From assembly GCF_000377565.1 (NCBI RefSeq), contig NZ_KB898360.1:1-64000 (forward strand): a stretch of DNA of 64,000 nucleotides. Reading direction: 5' to 3'. The position numbers and the translations under genes are program-made. The notes under the pieces are model-generated. The model made no database searches. It was not told where the DNA came from and saw only the letters and a program-made list of their open reading frames with translations. How positions within the stretch are numbered: position 1 is the stretch's first letter; every line of letters begins with the position of its first letter. Source of the stretch: Rhizobium sp. 2MFCol3.1. GTDB lineage: Bacteria > Pseudomonadota > Alphaproteobacteria > Rhizobiales > Rhizobiaceae. Below, piece after piece: positions 35,475-44,672 of this stretch.

Positions 35475-36671
35475 GTGGCTTTCCAGACTTTTCGTGATCC
35501 GCAGCAGCGCCGGCTGTATCTGCTGGCAGCGATCCTCTTCATCTCCTATCTCTGCATCGCGATCGCGCTTCCCGTGATCCCTGTTTACGTCACCGGCACG
35601 CTCAAGCTTGGAAACATGTGGGCTGGCCTCGGCGTCGGCATTGCATTCCTCTCGACCATCGTCAGCCGCGGCTATGCCGGCGGAATGAGCGACCAGCGTG
35701 GCACCAAGGTTGCCGTGCAGCGCGGGCTTGCGCTCTACGTGGTTGGTGCGCTGGTGTCACTGATCTCGGGCCTGCTGTCGCAAATGCCGTCCGCCGCTTA
35801 TCTTGTGCTCATTGCCGGGCGGCTGCTGCTCGGGCTTGGCGAAAGTCTCGTCGCGGTCGGTATCATCTCTTGGGGTATCGGCATCGTCGGGCCGCAGCGC
35901 TCCGGCAAGGTGCTCGCCCTCGTCGGCGCCGCCATCTATGGCGCGCTGGCCGTCGGCGGCCCCATCGGCCTGCTGCTGCTCGCCCATCTCGGCTTTGCCG
36001 GAACCATGGCGGTCGGCGCGATCCTGCCCCTGCTCGGGCTTATCGCCATCAGCAGGGTTCCAGCAGTTCCGGTGCACGCCGCACAGCAGCGCCCTCCCCT
36101 CCTCAGCGTGATCGGCCGCATCTGGCTGCATGGCGCGGTCATCTGCCTGCAGGGCATCGGCTTTGCCGCGATCGGCGCATTCTTCACGCTCTACTTCCAG
36201 AGCAAAGGCTGGGCGTTCGCCGGCCTCGGTCTGACGGCCTTCGGCGTCGGCTTCGTCATGGTGCGCATTCTCTTCGGCCACCTGCCGGATCGGTTTGGCG
36301 GACTTGCCGTGGCCATGGTGTCGCTTGCCGTCGAGGCGGTCGGCCAGACTTTGATCTGGAGCGCCGGCGACCCCAGCGTCGCGCTGATCGGCGCCTTCAT
36401 GACCGGCCTCGGCTGCTCGATGATCTTTCCGGCCATGGGCCGCGAGGTCGTCCATCTCGTCGCGCCGCATCTGCGCGGAACGGCGCTCGGCGGCTTCTCG
36501 GCATTCCAGGATGCGTCTTACGGGCTGACGGGACCGCTTGCCGGTCTCCTCGCCGACCGGGCCGGCTATGACAGCATCTTCCTAGTCGGCGGCACCACCG
36601 CCACCTTCGGATTGCTGATCGCCACCGCCCTGCGCCGCAGAACGGCCCGCGCGGCGCTGCCCGAGGGATAA
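35475..36671 (+). CDS. MFS transporter, YhhS/YfcJ-like
   Basis: 398 residues with about 12 hydrophobic helices. Seen: the loop 2-3 motif GGMSDQRGTKVAVQRGL, a central loop at ~195-210, and a second MFS-A-like loop GHLPDRFGGLAVAM after the middle. It resembles the YhhS/YfcJ branch of drug or sugar efflux permeases. GTG 35475 follows AGGAGG at good spacing, which decides the start. The substrate is unknown. It converges on an aldo/keto reductase with a hairpin between. Confidence 0.85.
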   Translation: MAFQTFRDPQQRRLYLLAAILFISYLCIAIALPVIPVYVTGTLKLGNMWAGLGVGIAFLSTIVSRGYAGGMSDQRGTKVAVQRGLALYVVGALVSLISGLLSQMPSAAYLVLIAGRLLLGLGESLVAVGIISWGIGIVGPQRSGKVLALVGAAIYGALAVGGPIGLLLLAHLGFAGTMAVGAILPLLGLIAISRVPAVPVHAAQQRPPLLSVIGRIWLHGAVICLQGIGFAAIGAFFTLYFQSKGWAFAGLGLTAFGVGFVMVRILFGHLPDRFGGLAVAMVSLAVEAVGQTLIWSAGDPSVALIGAFMTGLGCSMIFPAMGREVVHLVAPHLRGTALGGFSAFQDASYGLTGPLAGLLADRAGYDSIFLVGGTTATFGLLIATALRRRTARAALPEG

Positions 36672-36688
36672 TGACCCGACCGACCCCG

Positions 36689-36716
36689 CTCATGCCGGCG
36701 CCAACGCCGGCATGAG
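36689..36716. terminator. Bidirectional stem-loop between convergent genes
   Basis: Perfect 12-bp stem CTCATGCCGGCG, loop CCAA, CGCCGGCATGAG. There is no long T-run, so it may be either a terminator or a dispersed palindrome. Confidence 0.6.
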
Positions 36717-36734
36717 CCTGTTGTGGTCGAGAGA

Positions 36735-37613
36735 TCAACCAGCCTTCGCCGATCCGATACCGTCAAGCTTGGCGACGGCATCGGCGGGCAGCACGAGATC
36801 GGCGACCGCGAGGTTTTCCCGCAGATGCCCGCGCGACGAGGTGCCGGGGATCAGCAGGATGTTCGGCGCGCGCTGCAGCAGCCAGGCCAGCGCCACCTGC
36901 AACGGCGAGGCACCCAGCTCGGTCGCAACATCCGACAGCGTCGAGGACTGCAGCGGCGAGAAGCCGCCGAGCGGGAAGAAGGGCACATAGGCCGTCCCCT
37001 CGCTCGCAAGCTTTTCGATCAGCGCATCGTCCTCGCGATGGGCGAGATTGTACTGGTTCTGCACGCAGACGATCTCGGTGATCTTGCGCCCGTCTGCGAT
37101 CTGCCTAGCTGTGACGTTGGAAAGGCCGATATGCTTGACGAGGCCCTGGCGCTGCAGATCCGCCAGTACGGTGAGCGGCTCTTCCAGCGAGCCCTCGGCC
37201 GGGCCGTGCACATCGAACATGGCGCGCAGGTTGACCACCTCGATCGCATCGAGGCCGAGGTTCTTGAGGTTGTCGTGGATAGCCTGCGTCAGCGCCTCCT
37301 TCGAAAAGGCAGGGTTCCAGGACGCATCCGCCCCACGCACCGCCCCGATCTTGGTGACGATCACGAGGTCGTCTTTATAGGGATGCAGCGCTTCCTTGAT
37401 GATCTGGTTGGTGACGTGCGGGCCGTAGAAATCGCTAGTGTCGATATGATCGACACCGCTCTCGACGGCCTCACGCAGCACCGCCACCGCTTCCGCGCGA
37501 TCCCTCGGCGGCCCGAAGACGCCCTTGCCGGCGAGCTGCATGGCCCCATAGCCGAGCCGTTTGACGATGCGGTTGCCGAGTTTGAATGTTCCAGACTTTT
37601 CAAGATTGGACAT
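36735..37613 (-). CDS. Aldo/keto reductase
   Basis: 292 residues, TIM barrel. Seen: GYGAMQLAGKGVFGPP, the catalytic Asp/Tyr in HIDTSDFYGPHVTN, Lys in VIVTKIG, and cofactor segment IPGTSSRGHLRENLAV. The position usually held by catalytic His reads VNLRAM, as in the YdbC/Tas-like branch. NADP(H)-dependent reduction of aldehydes is expected; the substrate is unknown. ATG 37613 follows GGAGAAAG. Confidence 0.88.
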   Translation of the reverse strand: MSNLEKSGTFKLGNRIVKRLGYGAMQLAGKGVFGPPRDRAEAVAVLREAVESGVDHIDTSDFYGPHVTNQIIKEALHPYKDDLVIVTKIGAVRGADASWNPAFSKEALTQAIHDNLKNLGLDAIEVVNLRAMFDVHGPAEGSLEEPLTVLADLQRQGLVKHIGLSNVTARQIADGRKITEIVCVQNQYNLAHREDDALIEKLASEGTAYVPFFPLGGFSPLQSSTLSDVATELGASPLQVALAWLLQRAPNILLIPGTSSRGHLRENLAVADLVLPADAVAKLDGIGSAKAG

Positions 37614-37724
37614 GATCTTTCTCCGTTTCGATCAAGACGAGAAATAGGTCAGTCTGGTTCCATCGATAAGCCAAGACAATCCGCACGGGCTGTTCGGAAT
37701 CTCGGACAGTGACTTGGCATCCGC

Positions 37725-38957
37725 TCATGTCGAAGCCGGAACGGGGGCAGCCTCAGGCTTGCCGAACCGCAATCCGCAGACAAGCGGCACGCTGACCGCG
37801 TAGACGACGATGACGGACAACCAGATCGCGCCCGGCCATTGCGCCCTGACCAGAAAATAGACGCTGGAGAAACCGAGCGGCGTGACGATCGAGGCAAGGC
37901 TCACCGCCGAGGACAATACGCCCTGAAACCGCCCCTGCTGGCTCTCGTCGACCTGCCGCGTCGCCAGCGATTGCAACGCCGGAACGCCGATGCCGCCGAG
38001 CGCGAAGAGCGGCATGATCGCAAAGATCATCCATCCCCGCGTGGCAAACGCCATGACGACGAGCGAGAGACAGGCGCTGGCGACACCGGTGAGGATGGCG
38101 CTGCGTTCGCCGAGCAGCTTGACGGCGGGCCCCGGAAGGAAGGCCTGGGCGAGCGTCTGGCAGACACCGAAGGCGCCGAGCGAGAGGCCGACCCAGAGAC
38201 CGTTCCACTGGAAACTGTCCGCGCCCCAGAGCGCCCAGCAGGTGCCGTAGACCTCGCCCGTGGCGCTGAAGATGAAGAAGATGACGACGATGGGCAGCAG
38301 GCTCTTCATGGAAAAGAGCCAATGAAGCGGCCGCAGCGGGTTCAGTGCCGCGAGATCGACCTTCTCCCGGCTGGGCTTGCGCGATTCCGGCAGCATGAGG
38401 AAAGCGAGAAGCAGGTTGCAGCCATTCAGCACCGCCGCCGCGATGAAGGGTAGCCGCAGCCAGTAATCGCCCAGCGCGCCGCCGAGCACCGGGCCGACAA
38501 TGAAGCCGGCCCCGAACATCGCATTGATGAGGCCGAAGCGGCGGGCGCGTTTGTCCTCCGGCGATATGTCGGTGATATAGGCCGACGCGACGGAGACATT
38601 GGCGCTGGTGAGCCCGGCGATGGCGCGGCCGAGAAGCAGCATCCAGAGGCTGGGTGCGAAGGCGAGGAACAGATAATTGATGGCCGCACCGCCAAGCGAG
38701 ATCAAAAGCACCGGCCGCCGGCCGAGCAGGTCGCTCAGCGAGCCGAGTACAGGGGCAAAGATGAATTGCATGGCCGCGTAAAGCGCGGTCATGATGCCGA
38801 TGGTGGAGGCGACGTTGTCGGCGTGGGTGACGTCCTTGAGCAGTGCGGGAAGAATGGGAAAGATAAGCCCGATGCCGACGGCATCGAGAACGATGGCAGT
38901 GAAGATGACGAGAAGTGGTCTAGTCACAGATGGCGTGGTCATGGATTGTGTAGGCAT
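37725..38957 (-). CDS. TetA-like MFS efflux transporter (DHA1 family)
   Basis: 410 residues, 12 membrane helices. N-terminal LLVIFTAIVLDAVGIGLIFPILPALL, MFS motif GSLSDLLGRRPVLLISL, and motif C region FGLINAMFGAGFIVGPVLGGALGDY place it with tetracycline-type proton antiporters (TCR/Tet family). Real substrates cannot be told. No TetR-family gene is adjacent; an 18-bp palindrome upstream (39100-39117) may be an operator for a distant regulator. Start is ATG 38957 or 38942. Confidence 0.87.
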   Translation of the reverse strand: MPTQSMTTPSVTRPLLVIFTAIVLDAVGIGLIFPILPALLKDVTHADNVASTIGIMTALYAAMQFIFAPVLGSLSDLLGRRPVLLISLGGAAINYLFLAFAPSLWMLLLGRAIAGLTSANVSVASAYITDISPEDKRARRFGLINAMFGAGFIVGPVLGGALGDYWLRLPFIAAAVLNGCNLLLAFLMLPESRKPSREKVDLAALNPLRPLHWLFSMKSLLPIVVIFFIFSATGEVYGTCWALWGADSFQWNGLWVGLSLGAFGVCQTLAQAFLPGPAVKLLGERSAILTGVASACLSLVVMAFATRGWMIFAIMPLFALGGIGVPALQSLATRQVDESQQGRFQGVLSSAVSLASIVTPLGFSSVYFLVRAQWPGAIWLSVIVVYAVSVPLVCGLRFGKPEAAPVPAST

Positions 38958-39353
38958 GGCGTGTTCCGATCGAACGCGAGCGCACGAACGCACGCGGCGC
39001 CGATGGCTCACGATAGGGCCTGGCGATGCAGGCGATGATGTTTGGGAACGCTGGCCGATCGATGCCTGAGGCGGCATGGATGGCGTGTGCTTGACCGCAT
39101 GGACGACAATTCGTCCACCTGTTTTACTCCGCCACTGAGCGGATCAAGGAAAGCGGTCGCTTTTCGCGATGCGCTTATTTACGCCAATCGCGCGCTGGCG
39201 GCAAGTGGCGTGCTGTTGGCTTCAGCCGGACGGCTGGCTGACTGGAGAAGAACATTCGCGATAGCGCTGATATCGCCCGCAGCCGACCCTTGAGCATACG
39301 CAGGTCCGGCACCGCCGCTTCAACCATGAGAAGCGGCGGCCTCGATGCGTGTC
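38958..39353. other. Intergenic region with two inverted repeats
   Basis: 396 bp without a convincing gene. It holds a perfect palindrome, TGGACGA CAAT TCGTCCA (39100-39117), which could be a regulator site for the MFS gene, and a 10-bp stem CCGCCGCTTC / GAAGCGGCGG (39312-39339) that probably ends the chemoreceptor transcript (39354). Confidence 0.55.
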
Positions 39354-41666
39354 TTATCCACGCCGCCGCAGCACATGCACTTCGGCGCTGTGCTGATGCT
39401 CACCCTGCGCCAGCGTGAAATTGGCGAGCTGGCGATCCATCTCGACCGCTTCGGTGGCGAGCAGATGGATGGCGGCCGTGCTTTCTTCAACCATCGCCGC
39501 GTTCTGCTGCGTCATCTGATCAAGCTCGGCAACCGCCGTATTGATCTGGCGCAGCGTCTCCGCCTCCTCGCGGGTGGCGTCCATGATCTCGCTGATCTGG
39601 CCGTTGATCGCCTCGACATGACCGCCGATCCCCGTCAGCGCCACGCCGGCCCGCTCGACCAGCGACACGCCGGCCTCGACCTCATGCGTGGATTTCTGCA
39701 GGAGATGCGAGATCTCCTTGGCAGCACCCGACGAGCGCTGGGCAAGCTCGCGCACTTCGTGGGCAACGACCGCAAATCCCTTGCCGGCTTCCCCGGCGCG
39801 CGCCGCCTCGACGCCGGCATTCAGCGCGAGAAGGTTGGTCTGGAAGGCGATGGAATCGATGACCGAGATGATCGAATTGATCTGACGCGACGAAGACTGG
39901 ATCGCCTCCATCGCTGCGATCGTATCGCGCATGATCTGGCCGGAGCCCGATGTCTCGCGCTTGGCGTCGCGGGCGATCCGCTCGGCCTCTTCGGCGCGCG
40001 CAAGCTGCGAGCGGACCGACTGGGTGATCGCGTCGATGGCGCTCGCCGTCTCGGTGATCGACGCCGCCTGCCGCTCGGTGCGGCCGGCAAGATCGTCCGA
40101 ACCGGCGCGCATCTCTTCCGAGCCCGAACGCACCGCCGCCGAATTGCCGCCGATCGCCGTCATCGTGTCGCTGAGCGTTGCCAGCGCCTGATTGAAATTG
40201 TGGCGCAGCCCCTCGAGCTCGTTCGGGAAGCGCCGGTCGATCTGATAGGCGAGATCGCCGTTCGCCAGATGCAGCAGCCCTTCGTCGATCGCCTCGACCA
40301 CTTCCTGCAACGTCTTCGCCTCCGCCTCGCGCTCGGCCATGTGTTGCTGTCGGTCGCGGTCGGCGCGTTCGCGCGTCTCCGCGCTTGCCGCTTCCAGCGT
40401 GCGGCTGTCGATGAGCGACTGCTTGAAGCGCGCAAGCGCCTTGGCCATAGTGCCGATCTCGTCGTGGCGGTTCTGGCTGCCGATCTCGACCTCAAGATCG
40501 CCATCGGCCACCGCGCGGGTGACGCCCGCAAGCTTGGCGAGCGGCGAAAACAACATCTTGGTGATGATCCCGGTCGCGATAGCCATGACCACGAGCACGC
40601 CGCAGCCGATCATCGTCAACAGCATCGCGATTTCGAGCGATCCGGCATTGATCTCGCTGAGACGCATGCTCTCGACCACCAGATAGCGCGCACCCTCATA
40701 GTCAACGGGCTTCACATAGGCCCGCGCGGCGCCATCGGCGCGGCTGAAATCGTTGACCGACATCGCGGGATTGGCAAACGCGTCCTTCAGGAAGGTGAAG
40801 GGCGCGGTATCAAGCGTCGCCAGCCGGCCGGCTTCGTTGACCGTGACGGCCGACCCATCCTCGGAAACGATCGCCGCCTGCGCCGTGCTGCCGGCAACGA
40901 TACCCTTGGAGAGGATGCTGGCGACGACATCGTCGCGCACCTTAAACAGCATCACGCCCTTCGGCTGGCCGAGCTTGACGATAGGCACGGCATAGAAGAT
41001 CGCCGATGCACTGTTCGCGTCTACCCGCAGGCCGGAGAAACCGGCGGGCGCGCCATCGTCGGTCGCCTTGGCGGTGTTTTCGATCGCCTTGGCAAACGCC
41101 AGACCGGCGCCGGTCGATTTCCACGCATCCGACTTCAGGTTTTCGGCGAAATCGTCGTTCTTCTTGTAGGAATAGAGCACGAAGCCATCGAGATCGGCGA
41201 TCAGGAGGTCGCTGAACGGCGTATTCTGCAGATCGCGCGCGACTTCGCCTTGGGTTTTCTCATGGTTGGAATAATAAAAGCCGCTCGGCGCATCCGGCTT
41301 CACCAGCTTCTCGCGCTCGCCGGCCGGGTTTGGATTGTCGGTGATGAACACCTTCTTGAGCTCGGCGCGCACATCGCCCGAGGTCTTCTCGATCGTCTTC
41401 CAGCCGCTCTTCAGGCTGGTGATCGACATCTGCAGCGCCTCGATGCGGGCGATCGAATTGGCCTGATTTTCCAGCTGCGCCAGCTGATCATGCAGCATGT
41501 CGCCGCGAAAGATCAGCACGCTCTCCTTGGCCTTCAGCGCCTGCTCGCCGGAAATGCGGCTGCTGGCGAAATAGGCGAGACAGTTGATGGCGGCGATGGA
41601 AAGCGCCGTCAGCAGAATGAAAGTAGCAATGACCTTGAAGGACAGCGACTGGAATCTCTGAACCAT
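39354..41666 (-). CDS. Methyl-accepting chemotaxis protein
   Basis: 770 residues. TM1 ([24 protein letters not shown]), a large periplasmic sensor (~30-350, Cache-like), TM2 ([20 protein letters not shown]), HAMP region ([22 protein letters not shown]) and a signalling domain with the tip [44 protein letters not shown]. It relays a ligand signal to CheA/CheW. No che genes are nearby, so it is an orphan receptor. ATG 41666 follows GGAAGGGG. The C-terminus lacks a CheR pentapeptide. Confidence 0.94.
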   Translation of the reverse strand: MVQRFQSLSFKVIATFILLTALSIAAINCLAYFASSRISGEQALKAKESVLIFRGDMLHDQLAQLENQANSIARIEALQMSITSLKSGWKTIEKTSGDVRAELKKVFITDNPNPAGEREKLVKPDAPSGFYYSNHEKTQGEVARDLQNTPFSDLLIADLDGFVLYSYKKNDDFAENLKSDAWKSTGAGLAFAKAIENTAKATDDGAPAGFSGLRVDANSASAIFYAVPIVKLGQPKGVMLFKVRDDVVASILSKGIVAGSTAQAAIVSEDGSAVTVNEAGRLATLDTAPFTFLKDAFANPAMSVNDFSRADGAARAYVKPVDYEGARYLVVESMRLSEINAGSLEIAMLLTMIGCGVLVVMAIATGIITKMLFSPLAKLAGVTRAVADGDLEVEIGSQNRHDEIGTMAKALARFKQSLIDSRTLEAASAETRERADRDRQQHMAEREAEAKTLQEVVEAIDEGLLHLANGDLAYQIDRRFPNELEGLRHNFNQALATLSDTMTAIGGNSAAVRSGSEEMRAGSDDLAGRTERQAASITETASAIDAITQSVRSQLARAEEAERIARDAKRETSGSGQIMRDTIAAMEAIQSSSRQINSIISVIDSIAFQTNLLALNAGVEAARAGEAGKGFAVVAHEVRELAQRSSGAAKEISHLLQKSTHEVEAGVSLVERAGVALTGIGGHVEAINGQISEIMDATREEAETLRQINTAVAELDQMTQQNAAMVEESTAAIHLLATEAVEMDRQLANFTLAQGEHQHSAEVHVLRRRG

Positions 41667-41909
41667 GAAAAAACTCGAACCCCTTCCGGAACAGCTGATA
41701 CCGACGGGGCTGGCGCCCCACAGGCAGGCCTGAAAACAGAACACGGGAAGCCTTCGCTCAAGAAAGCTGGCTCCTCTCATCTCTTGTGGATCATAAGTTA
41801 CCGAGGGAATTTAAATTCCCGTAAATATGGTCCATCAAAAACGATGGCATGTTTTTGTTTTGTTCACATATCGATGGCAGTTATCGCTGATCTGCAATAG
41901 GATTACCGC

Positions 41910-42422
41910 ATGCAAAGCGCGATTCGTATCATCGGCATCGACCCCGGCCTGCGCCGCACCGGCTGGGGCGTCATCGAGACGCTCGGCAATTCGTTGCGCT
42001 TCGTCGCCTCCGGTACGGTCACGTCCGATGGCGACATGGACCTCGCCTCGCGCCTTTGCCAGCTGCATGACGGCCTTGCCGACGTCGTCCACGTGCATCA
42101 GCCCGATGAAGCCGCCGTCGAGGAGACCTTCGTCAACAAGGACGCCGTCGCCACGCTGAAGCTTGGCCAGGCCCGAGGCATCGCCATGCTCGTTCCCGCT
42201 CGCGCCGGCCTGCACGTCTCGGAATACGCACCGAACGCAGTGAAGAAGGCTGTCATCGGCGTCGGCCACGCCGAGAAGAAGCAGATCCACATGATGCTGA
42301 AGATCCTGATGCCGAAGGCCGAGTTCAAGGGCGACGACGCCGCCGACGCACTCGCCATCGCCATCTGCCACGCCCACAACCGCGGCGGCGCTCGCATGCG
42401 CATGGCCGCGCTTGCCGGCTAG
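41910..42422 (+). CDS. ruvC: Holliday junction resolvase RuvC
   Basis: 170 residues. Catalytic acids are present: Asp in [14 protein letters not shown], Glu in [11 protein letters not shown], and the Asp pair in [15 protein letters not shown]. It cuts Holliday junctions together with RuvAB. In most alphaproteobacteria ruvA follows directly; here 743 bp with a VapBC-type module intervene. ATG 41910 follows AGGA. Confidence 0.97.
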   Translation: MQSAIRIIGIDPGLRRTGWGVIETLGNSLRFVASGTVTSDGDMDLASRLCQLHDGLADVVHVHQPDEAAVEETFVNKDAVATLKLGQARGIAMLVPARAGLHVSEYAPNAVKKAVIGVGHAEKKQIHMMLKILMPKAEFKGDDAADALAIAICHAHNRGGARMRMAALAG

Positions 42423-42429
42423 CTTGTTC

Positions 42430-42475
42430 TTGACTTGTTCTCGTTTCGTGGTAAGTAATACCCGAGAGGTATTAC
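42430..42475 (+). promoter_or_regulatory. Promoter/operator of the first VapBC module
   Basis: -35 TTGACT (42430-42435) is followed, 17 bp on, by AAGTAA as -10. A perfect 8-5-8 dyad, GTAATACC (42455-42462) and GGTATTAC (42468-42475), covers the -10 to the base before the ATG. Likely the site where the AbrB-type antitoxin represses its own operon. The module thus has its own promoter inside the ruv cluster. Confidence 0.65.
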
Positions 42476-42476
42476 C

Positions 42477-42740
42477 ATGCGTGTAACCGAAAAAGGCCAG
42501 GTGACGATCCCCAAGGAGATCCGCGACCGATTGAACATCGGCCCGGGGTCGGAGGTGGATTTTGTCGCAGACGAGAAAGGCGCTCGGCTTGTGGTCGTCG
42601 CCGAAGGTAAATCCACATCGGACGAAGAATTCGCGACGTGGCTGAAAAGTGTGTCCGGTACATTCGACACGCTCGGCATGACCACGGATGAATATATGGA
42701 ATGGCTGAGGGGGCCGCGCGATGACCTCGGTCCTCGTTGA
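42477..42740 (+). CDS. AbrB/SpoVT-type antitoxin (VapB1)
   Basis: 87 residues. The N-terminal swapped-hairpin AbrB fold reads MRVTEKGQVTIPKEIRDRLNIGPGSEVDFVADEKGARLVVV; the C-terminal part (FATWLKSVSGTFDTLGMTTDEYMEWLRG) should bind the toxin. It overlaps the PIN gene by 20 bp. The dyad at its start supports autoregulation. Located between ruvC and ruvA. Confidence 0.9.
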   Translation: MRVTEKGQVTIPKEIRDRLNIGPGSEVDFVADEKGARLVVVAEGKSTSDEEFATWLKSVSGTFDTLGMTTDEYMEWLRGPRDDLGPR

Positions 42741-43140
42741 TACCAACGTTTTCATCGACGTTTTTGGGCCGGAAACGCAATTCAAGGAGTGGTCGTCGGA
42801 GATGATCTTGAGGCTGCGCCCGCAAGCGCAGTTCATTCTCACACCGATCGTCTGGGCTGAATTGTCAAGCATGGCGCCGAGCGAGGATCAGCTCATGTTC
42901 ATGCTGGCGCGTCTCAATCTGGTGCGCGAAGCGGTACCCTTTCCTGCAGCCTATCAGGCCGGACTGGCCCACATCGCCTACCGCCGCGCCGGCGGCGCGC
43001 GCGAACGCACACTCCCCGATTTCCTGATCGGCGCCCATGCGTTCGTTCGCTCCCATCGCCTACTCACCCGCGATCCCGGGCGCTACCGAGCCTACTTCCC
43101 GGCGCTCGACCTTATCACGCCCGAAACCCACCCCATCTGA
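42721..43140 (+). CDS. PIN-domain ribonuclease toxin (VapC1)
   Basis: 139 residues. PIN-domain acids: [12 protein letters not shown] (first Asp), WAELSS (Glu), [10 protein letters not shown] (third Asp) and [14 protein letters not shown] (fourth). VapC toxins cut tRNA or rRNA when free. Coupled to VapB1 by overlap. The ruvA start lies 26 bp downstream, so the ruvA transcript may depend partly on this module. Confidence 0.9.
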   Translation: MTSVLVDTNVFIDVFGPETQFKEWSSEMILRLRPQAQFILTPIVWAELSSMAPSEDQLMFMLARLNLVREAVPFPAAYQAGLAHIAYRRAGGARERTLPDFLIGAHAFVRSHRLLTRDPGRYRAYFPALDLITPETHPI

Positions 43141-43165
43141 ACTCTTAACCGGCGGACCACCAAAC

Positions 43166-43783
43166 ATGATCGGCAAGCTCAAAGGCACCATCGACGAAAT
43201 CGGCGACGACTATGTGCTCGTCGACGTGCACGGCGTCTGCTACGTGGCCCATTGCTCGGCGCGCACCCTGTCGCGCATCGGCTCGGTGGGCGAAGCCTGC
43301 ATTCTCTTTATCGAGACCTATGTGCGCGAAGACCAATTGAAGCTCTTCGGCTTCATGAGCGCGCTCGAGCGTGAATGGTTCAACCTGCTGCAGAGCGTCC
43401 AGGGCGTCGGCGCCAAGGTGGCGCTCGCAGTGCTTTCAACCCTGACGCCGGGCGAACTCGCCAATGCCATCGCCCTGCAGGACAAGACATCGATCTCCCG
43501 CGCCAACGGCGTCGGCCCCAAGGTTGCCGTCCGCATCGTCACCGAACTGAAGAACAAGGCCCCCGCCTTCGCCGGTGAGGCATCCGCCAATATTGGCCTG
43601 AAACAGGAACTCGGCGAAGGCGTCGCCTCCGCCCCTGTCGCCGACGCCGTCTCGGCCCTCACCAACCTCGGCTACAGCAGAGACCAGGCCGCCAACGCGG
43701 TTGCCGCCGCGATGAAGACGGCGGGAGAAGGCGCTGACAGCGCCAAGCTGATCCGGCTGGGGTTGAAGGAGCTGTCGCGGTGA
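43166..43783 (+). CDS. ruvA: Holliday junction branch migration protein RuvA
   Basis: 205 residues. OB-fold N-terminus ([31 protein letters not shown]), helix-hairpin-helix motifs ([17 protein letters not shown] and [19 protein letters not shown]), a flexible linker and the C-terminal RuvB-binding domain ([24 protein letters not shown]) ending GLKELSR. ATG 43166. A diverged copy of the last six codons recurs at 44585-44605, before a later TA module. Confidence 0.97.
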   Translation: MIGKLKGTIDEIGDDYVLVDVHGVCYVAHCSARTLSRIGSVGEACILFIETYVREDQLKLFGFMSALEREWFNLLQSVQGVGAKVALAVLSTLTPGELANAIALQDKTSISRANGVGPKVAVRIVTELKNKAPAFAGEASANIGLKQELGEGVASAPVADAVSALTNLGYSRDQAANAVAAAMKTAGEGADSAKLIRLGLKELSR

Positions 43784-43842
43784 TTGGCTGGAAGCCGGTT
43801 TGGAACTACTATTGATGCACTCGACCGAAAGAGGCTTCAACG

Positions 43843-44145
43843 ATGAGCGCTTTGACAAAATTGAGTTCGAAAGGACAGCTTACGATCCCAAAGGGAATTC
43901 AGGAGAAACTGGACATCGCGCCGGGCACCGAATTTTACCTGACGGTTGAAGACGGCAAGCTATTGGCAACACCGAAACGCACATCGATGTCGGCAACGAA
44001 GCGGCTGATGGATTTTGCAGGAATTCTCGGCAAGCCTCCCAATGGCAGGAGCTTGAGCTCGGAGGACATCGATGAAGCCATCATGGACGCGGTTGTAGAG
44101 GATGAGGAGCGTATTCAACGGGAATGGCACGAAGGCCGTAAATGA
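43843..44145 (+). CDS. AbrB/SpoVT-type antitoxin (VapB2)
   Basis: 100 residues. AbrB fold LTKLSSKGQLTIPKGIQEKLDIAPGTEFYLTVEDGKLLATPK; tail with LMDFAGILGKPPNGRSLSSEDIDEAIMDAVVEDEERI that matches VapB3's tail (GILGKPP...IDEAIMDA). AAGAGG precedes ATG 43843. It overlaps the toxin start (ATGA). Lies 59 bp after ruvA. Confidence 0.9.
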   Translation: MSALTKLSSKGQLTIPKGIQEKLDIAPGTEFYLTVEDGKLLATPKRTSMSATKRLMDFAGILGKPPNGRSLSSEDIDEAIMDAVVEDEERIQREWHEGRK

Positions 44146-44540
44146 TCGGGATCGACACGAACATCCTGCTGCGGTTTCTTCTCGATGATGAACCGACCCA
44201 AGGCGCGATCGCCCGGCAGTTCATGTCCGAGCGGACCACTGACGACCCGGCATATGTGAGCGCAGTCGTGCTCGCGGAAACCATCTGGTTGCTCAACCGA
44301 CGCCTTGGTTACTCCAAGCCCGAGATCGCCAACGTATTGGCGCAGCTTGCGCAAGCAGATGAAATCGTTATCGAGCATTCGGAGGAGTTGAAGCTTTTGA
44401 CCGTCGACGCATCCCGACCGATCGCCGATATCGCGGATTATCTTGTCGTCTGGGCCGCTGCGAATGCGGGCTGCGCCAAAACCTTTACCTTCGACCGCAA
44501 GGCCGCCCGCAAAATTCCCGGAATGGAACTTCTCGCATGA
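44142..44540 (+). CDS. PIN-domain toxin (VapC2)
   Basis: 132 residues. PIN acids in IGIDTNILLRFLLDDE, VVLAETIWLLNRR and IADYLVVWAAANAG; the end [15 protein letters not shown]... is identical to VapC3's last 23 residues, also at DNA level. The stop codon overlaps an ATG that begins a truncated ruvB copy (44537). Probably functional by motif content. Confidence 0.9.
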   Translation: MIGIDTNILLRFLLDDEPTQGAIARQFMSERTTDDPAYVSAVVLAETIWLLNRRLGYSKPEIANVLAQLAQADEIVIEHSEELKLLTVDASRPIADIADYLVVWAAANAGCAKTFTFDRKAARKIPGMELLA

Positions 44541-44576
44541 CCGACACCGCTCGCCTCATCACCCCGGAAAAACGTG
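44469..44576 (+). repeat. 108-bp direct repeat, copy 1 (end of vapC2 plus ruvB 5' end)
   Basis: Matches 45284-45391 at 107 of 108 positions; the one difference is a silent T/C in the fifth ruvB codon. It covers the last 23 toxin codons and the first 13 ruvB codons. The copies are 815 bp apart and flank VapBC3. Confidence 0.95.
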
Positions 44577-44605
44577 ATGGAGACCTCAAGGAACTGTCGC
44601 GGTAA
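44537..44605 (+). pseudogene. Chimeric scar: ruvB 5' end fused in frame to ruvA 3' end
   Basis: An open frame of 22 codons starts with the RuvB N-terminus ([13 protein letters not shown]), passes a short junction (DGD) and ends with the RuvA C-terminus LKELSR and a stop. The ruvA part uses other codons (CTC AAG GAA ... TAA) than the intact gene (TTG AAG GAG ... TGA), so it comes from a diverged allele. It marks the join between two ruvA-TA-ruvB alleles. Confidence 0.85.
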
Positions 44606-44626
44606 GCGCAATTGCCAGGGCGGTCA

Positions 44627-44654
44627 CGCCTTACTATTATGCAAACGTAAGGCG
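44627..44654 (+). promoter_or_regulatory. Operator-like dyad upstream of VapB3
   Basis: CGCCTTAC (44627-44634) and GTAAGGCG (44647-44654) form a perfect 8-bp inverted repeat with a 12-base spacer, 18 bp before ATG 44673. Its inner sequence (TATTATGCA) resembles the region before VapB2 (TATTGATGCA). Likely autoregulatory. Confidence 0.5.
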
Positions 44655-44672
44655 GAGCGACAGAGCGAGACC

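Noticed and set aside
39042-39293. Possible 83-residue protein in the gap upstream of the TetA-like gene
   Set aside because: It has no ribosome site and an irregular composition, and overlaps the palindrome; not convincing.
39345-41900. 851-residue plus-strand frame
   Set aside because: Antisense to the chemoreceptor gene; no protein-like features.
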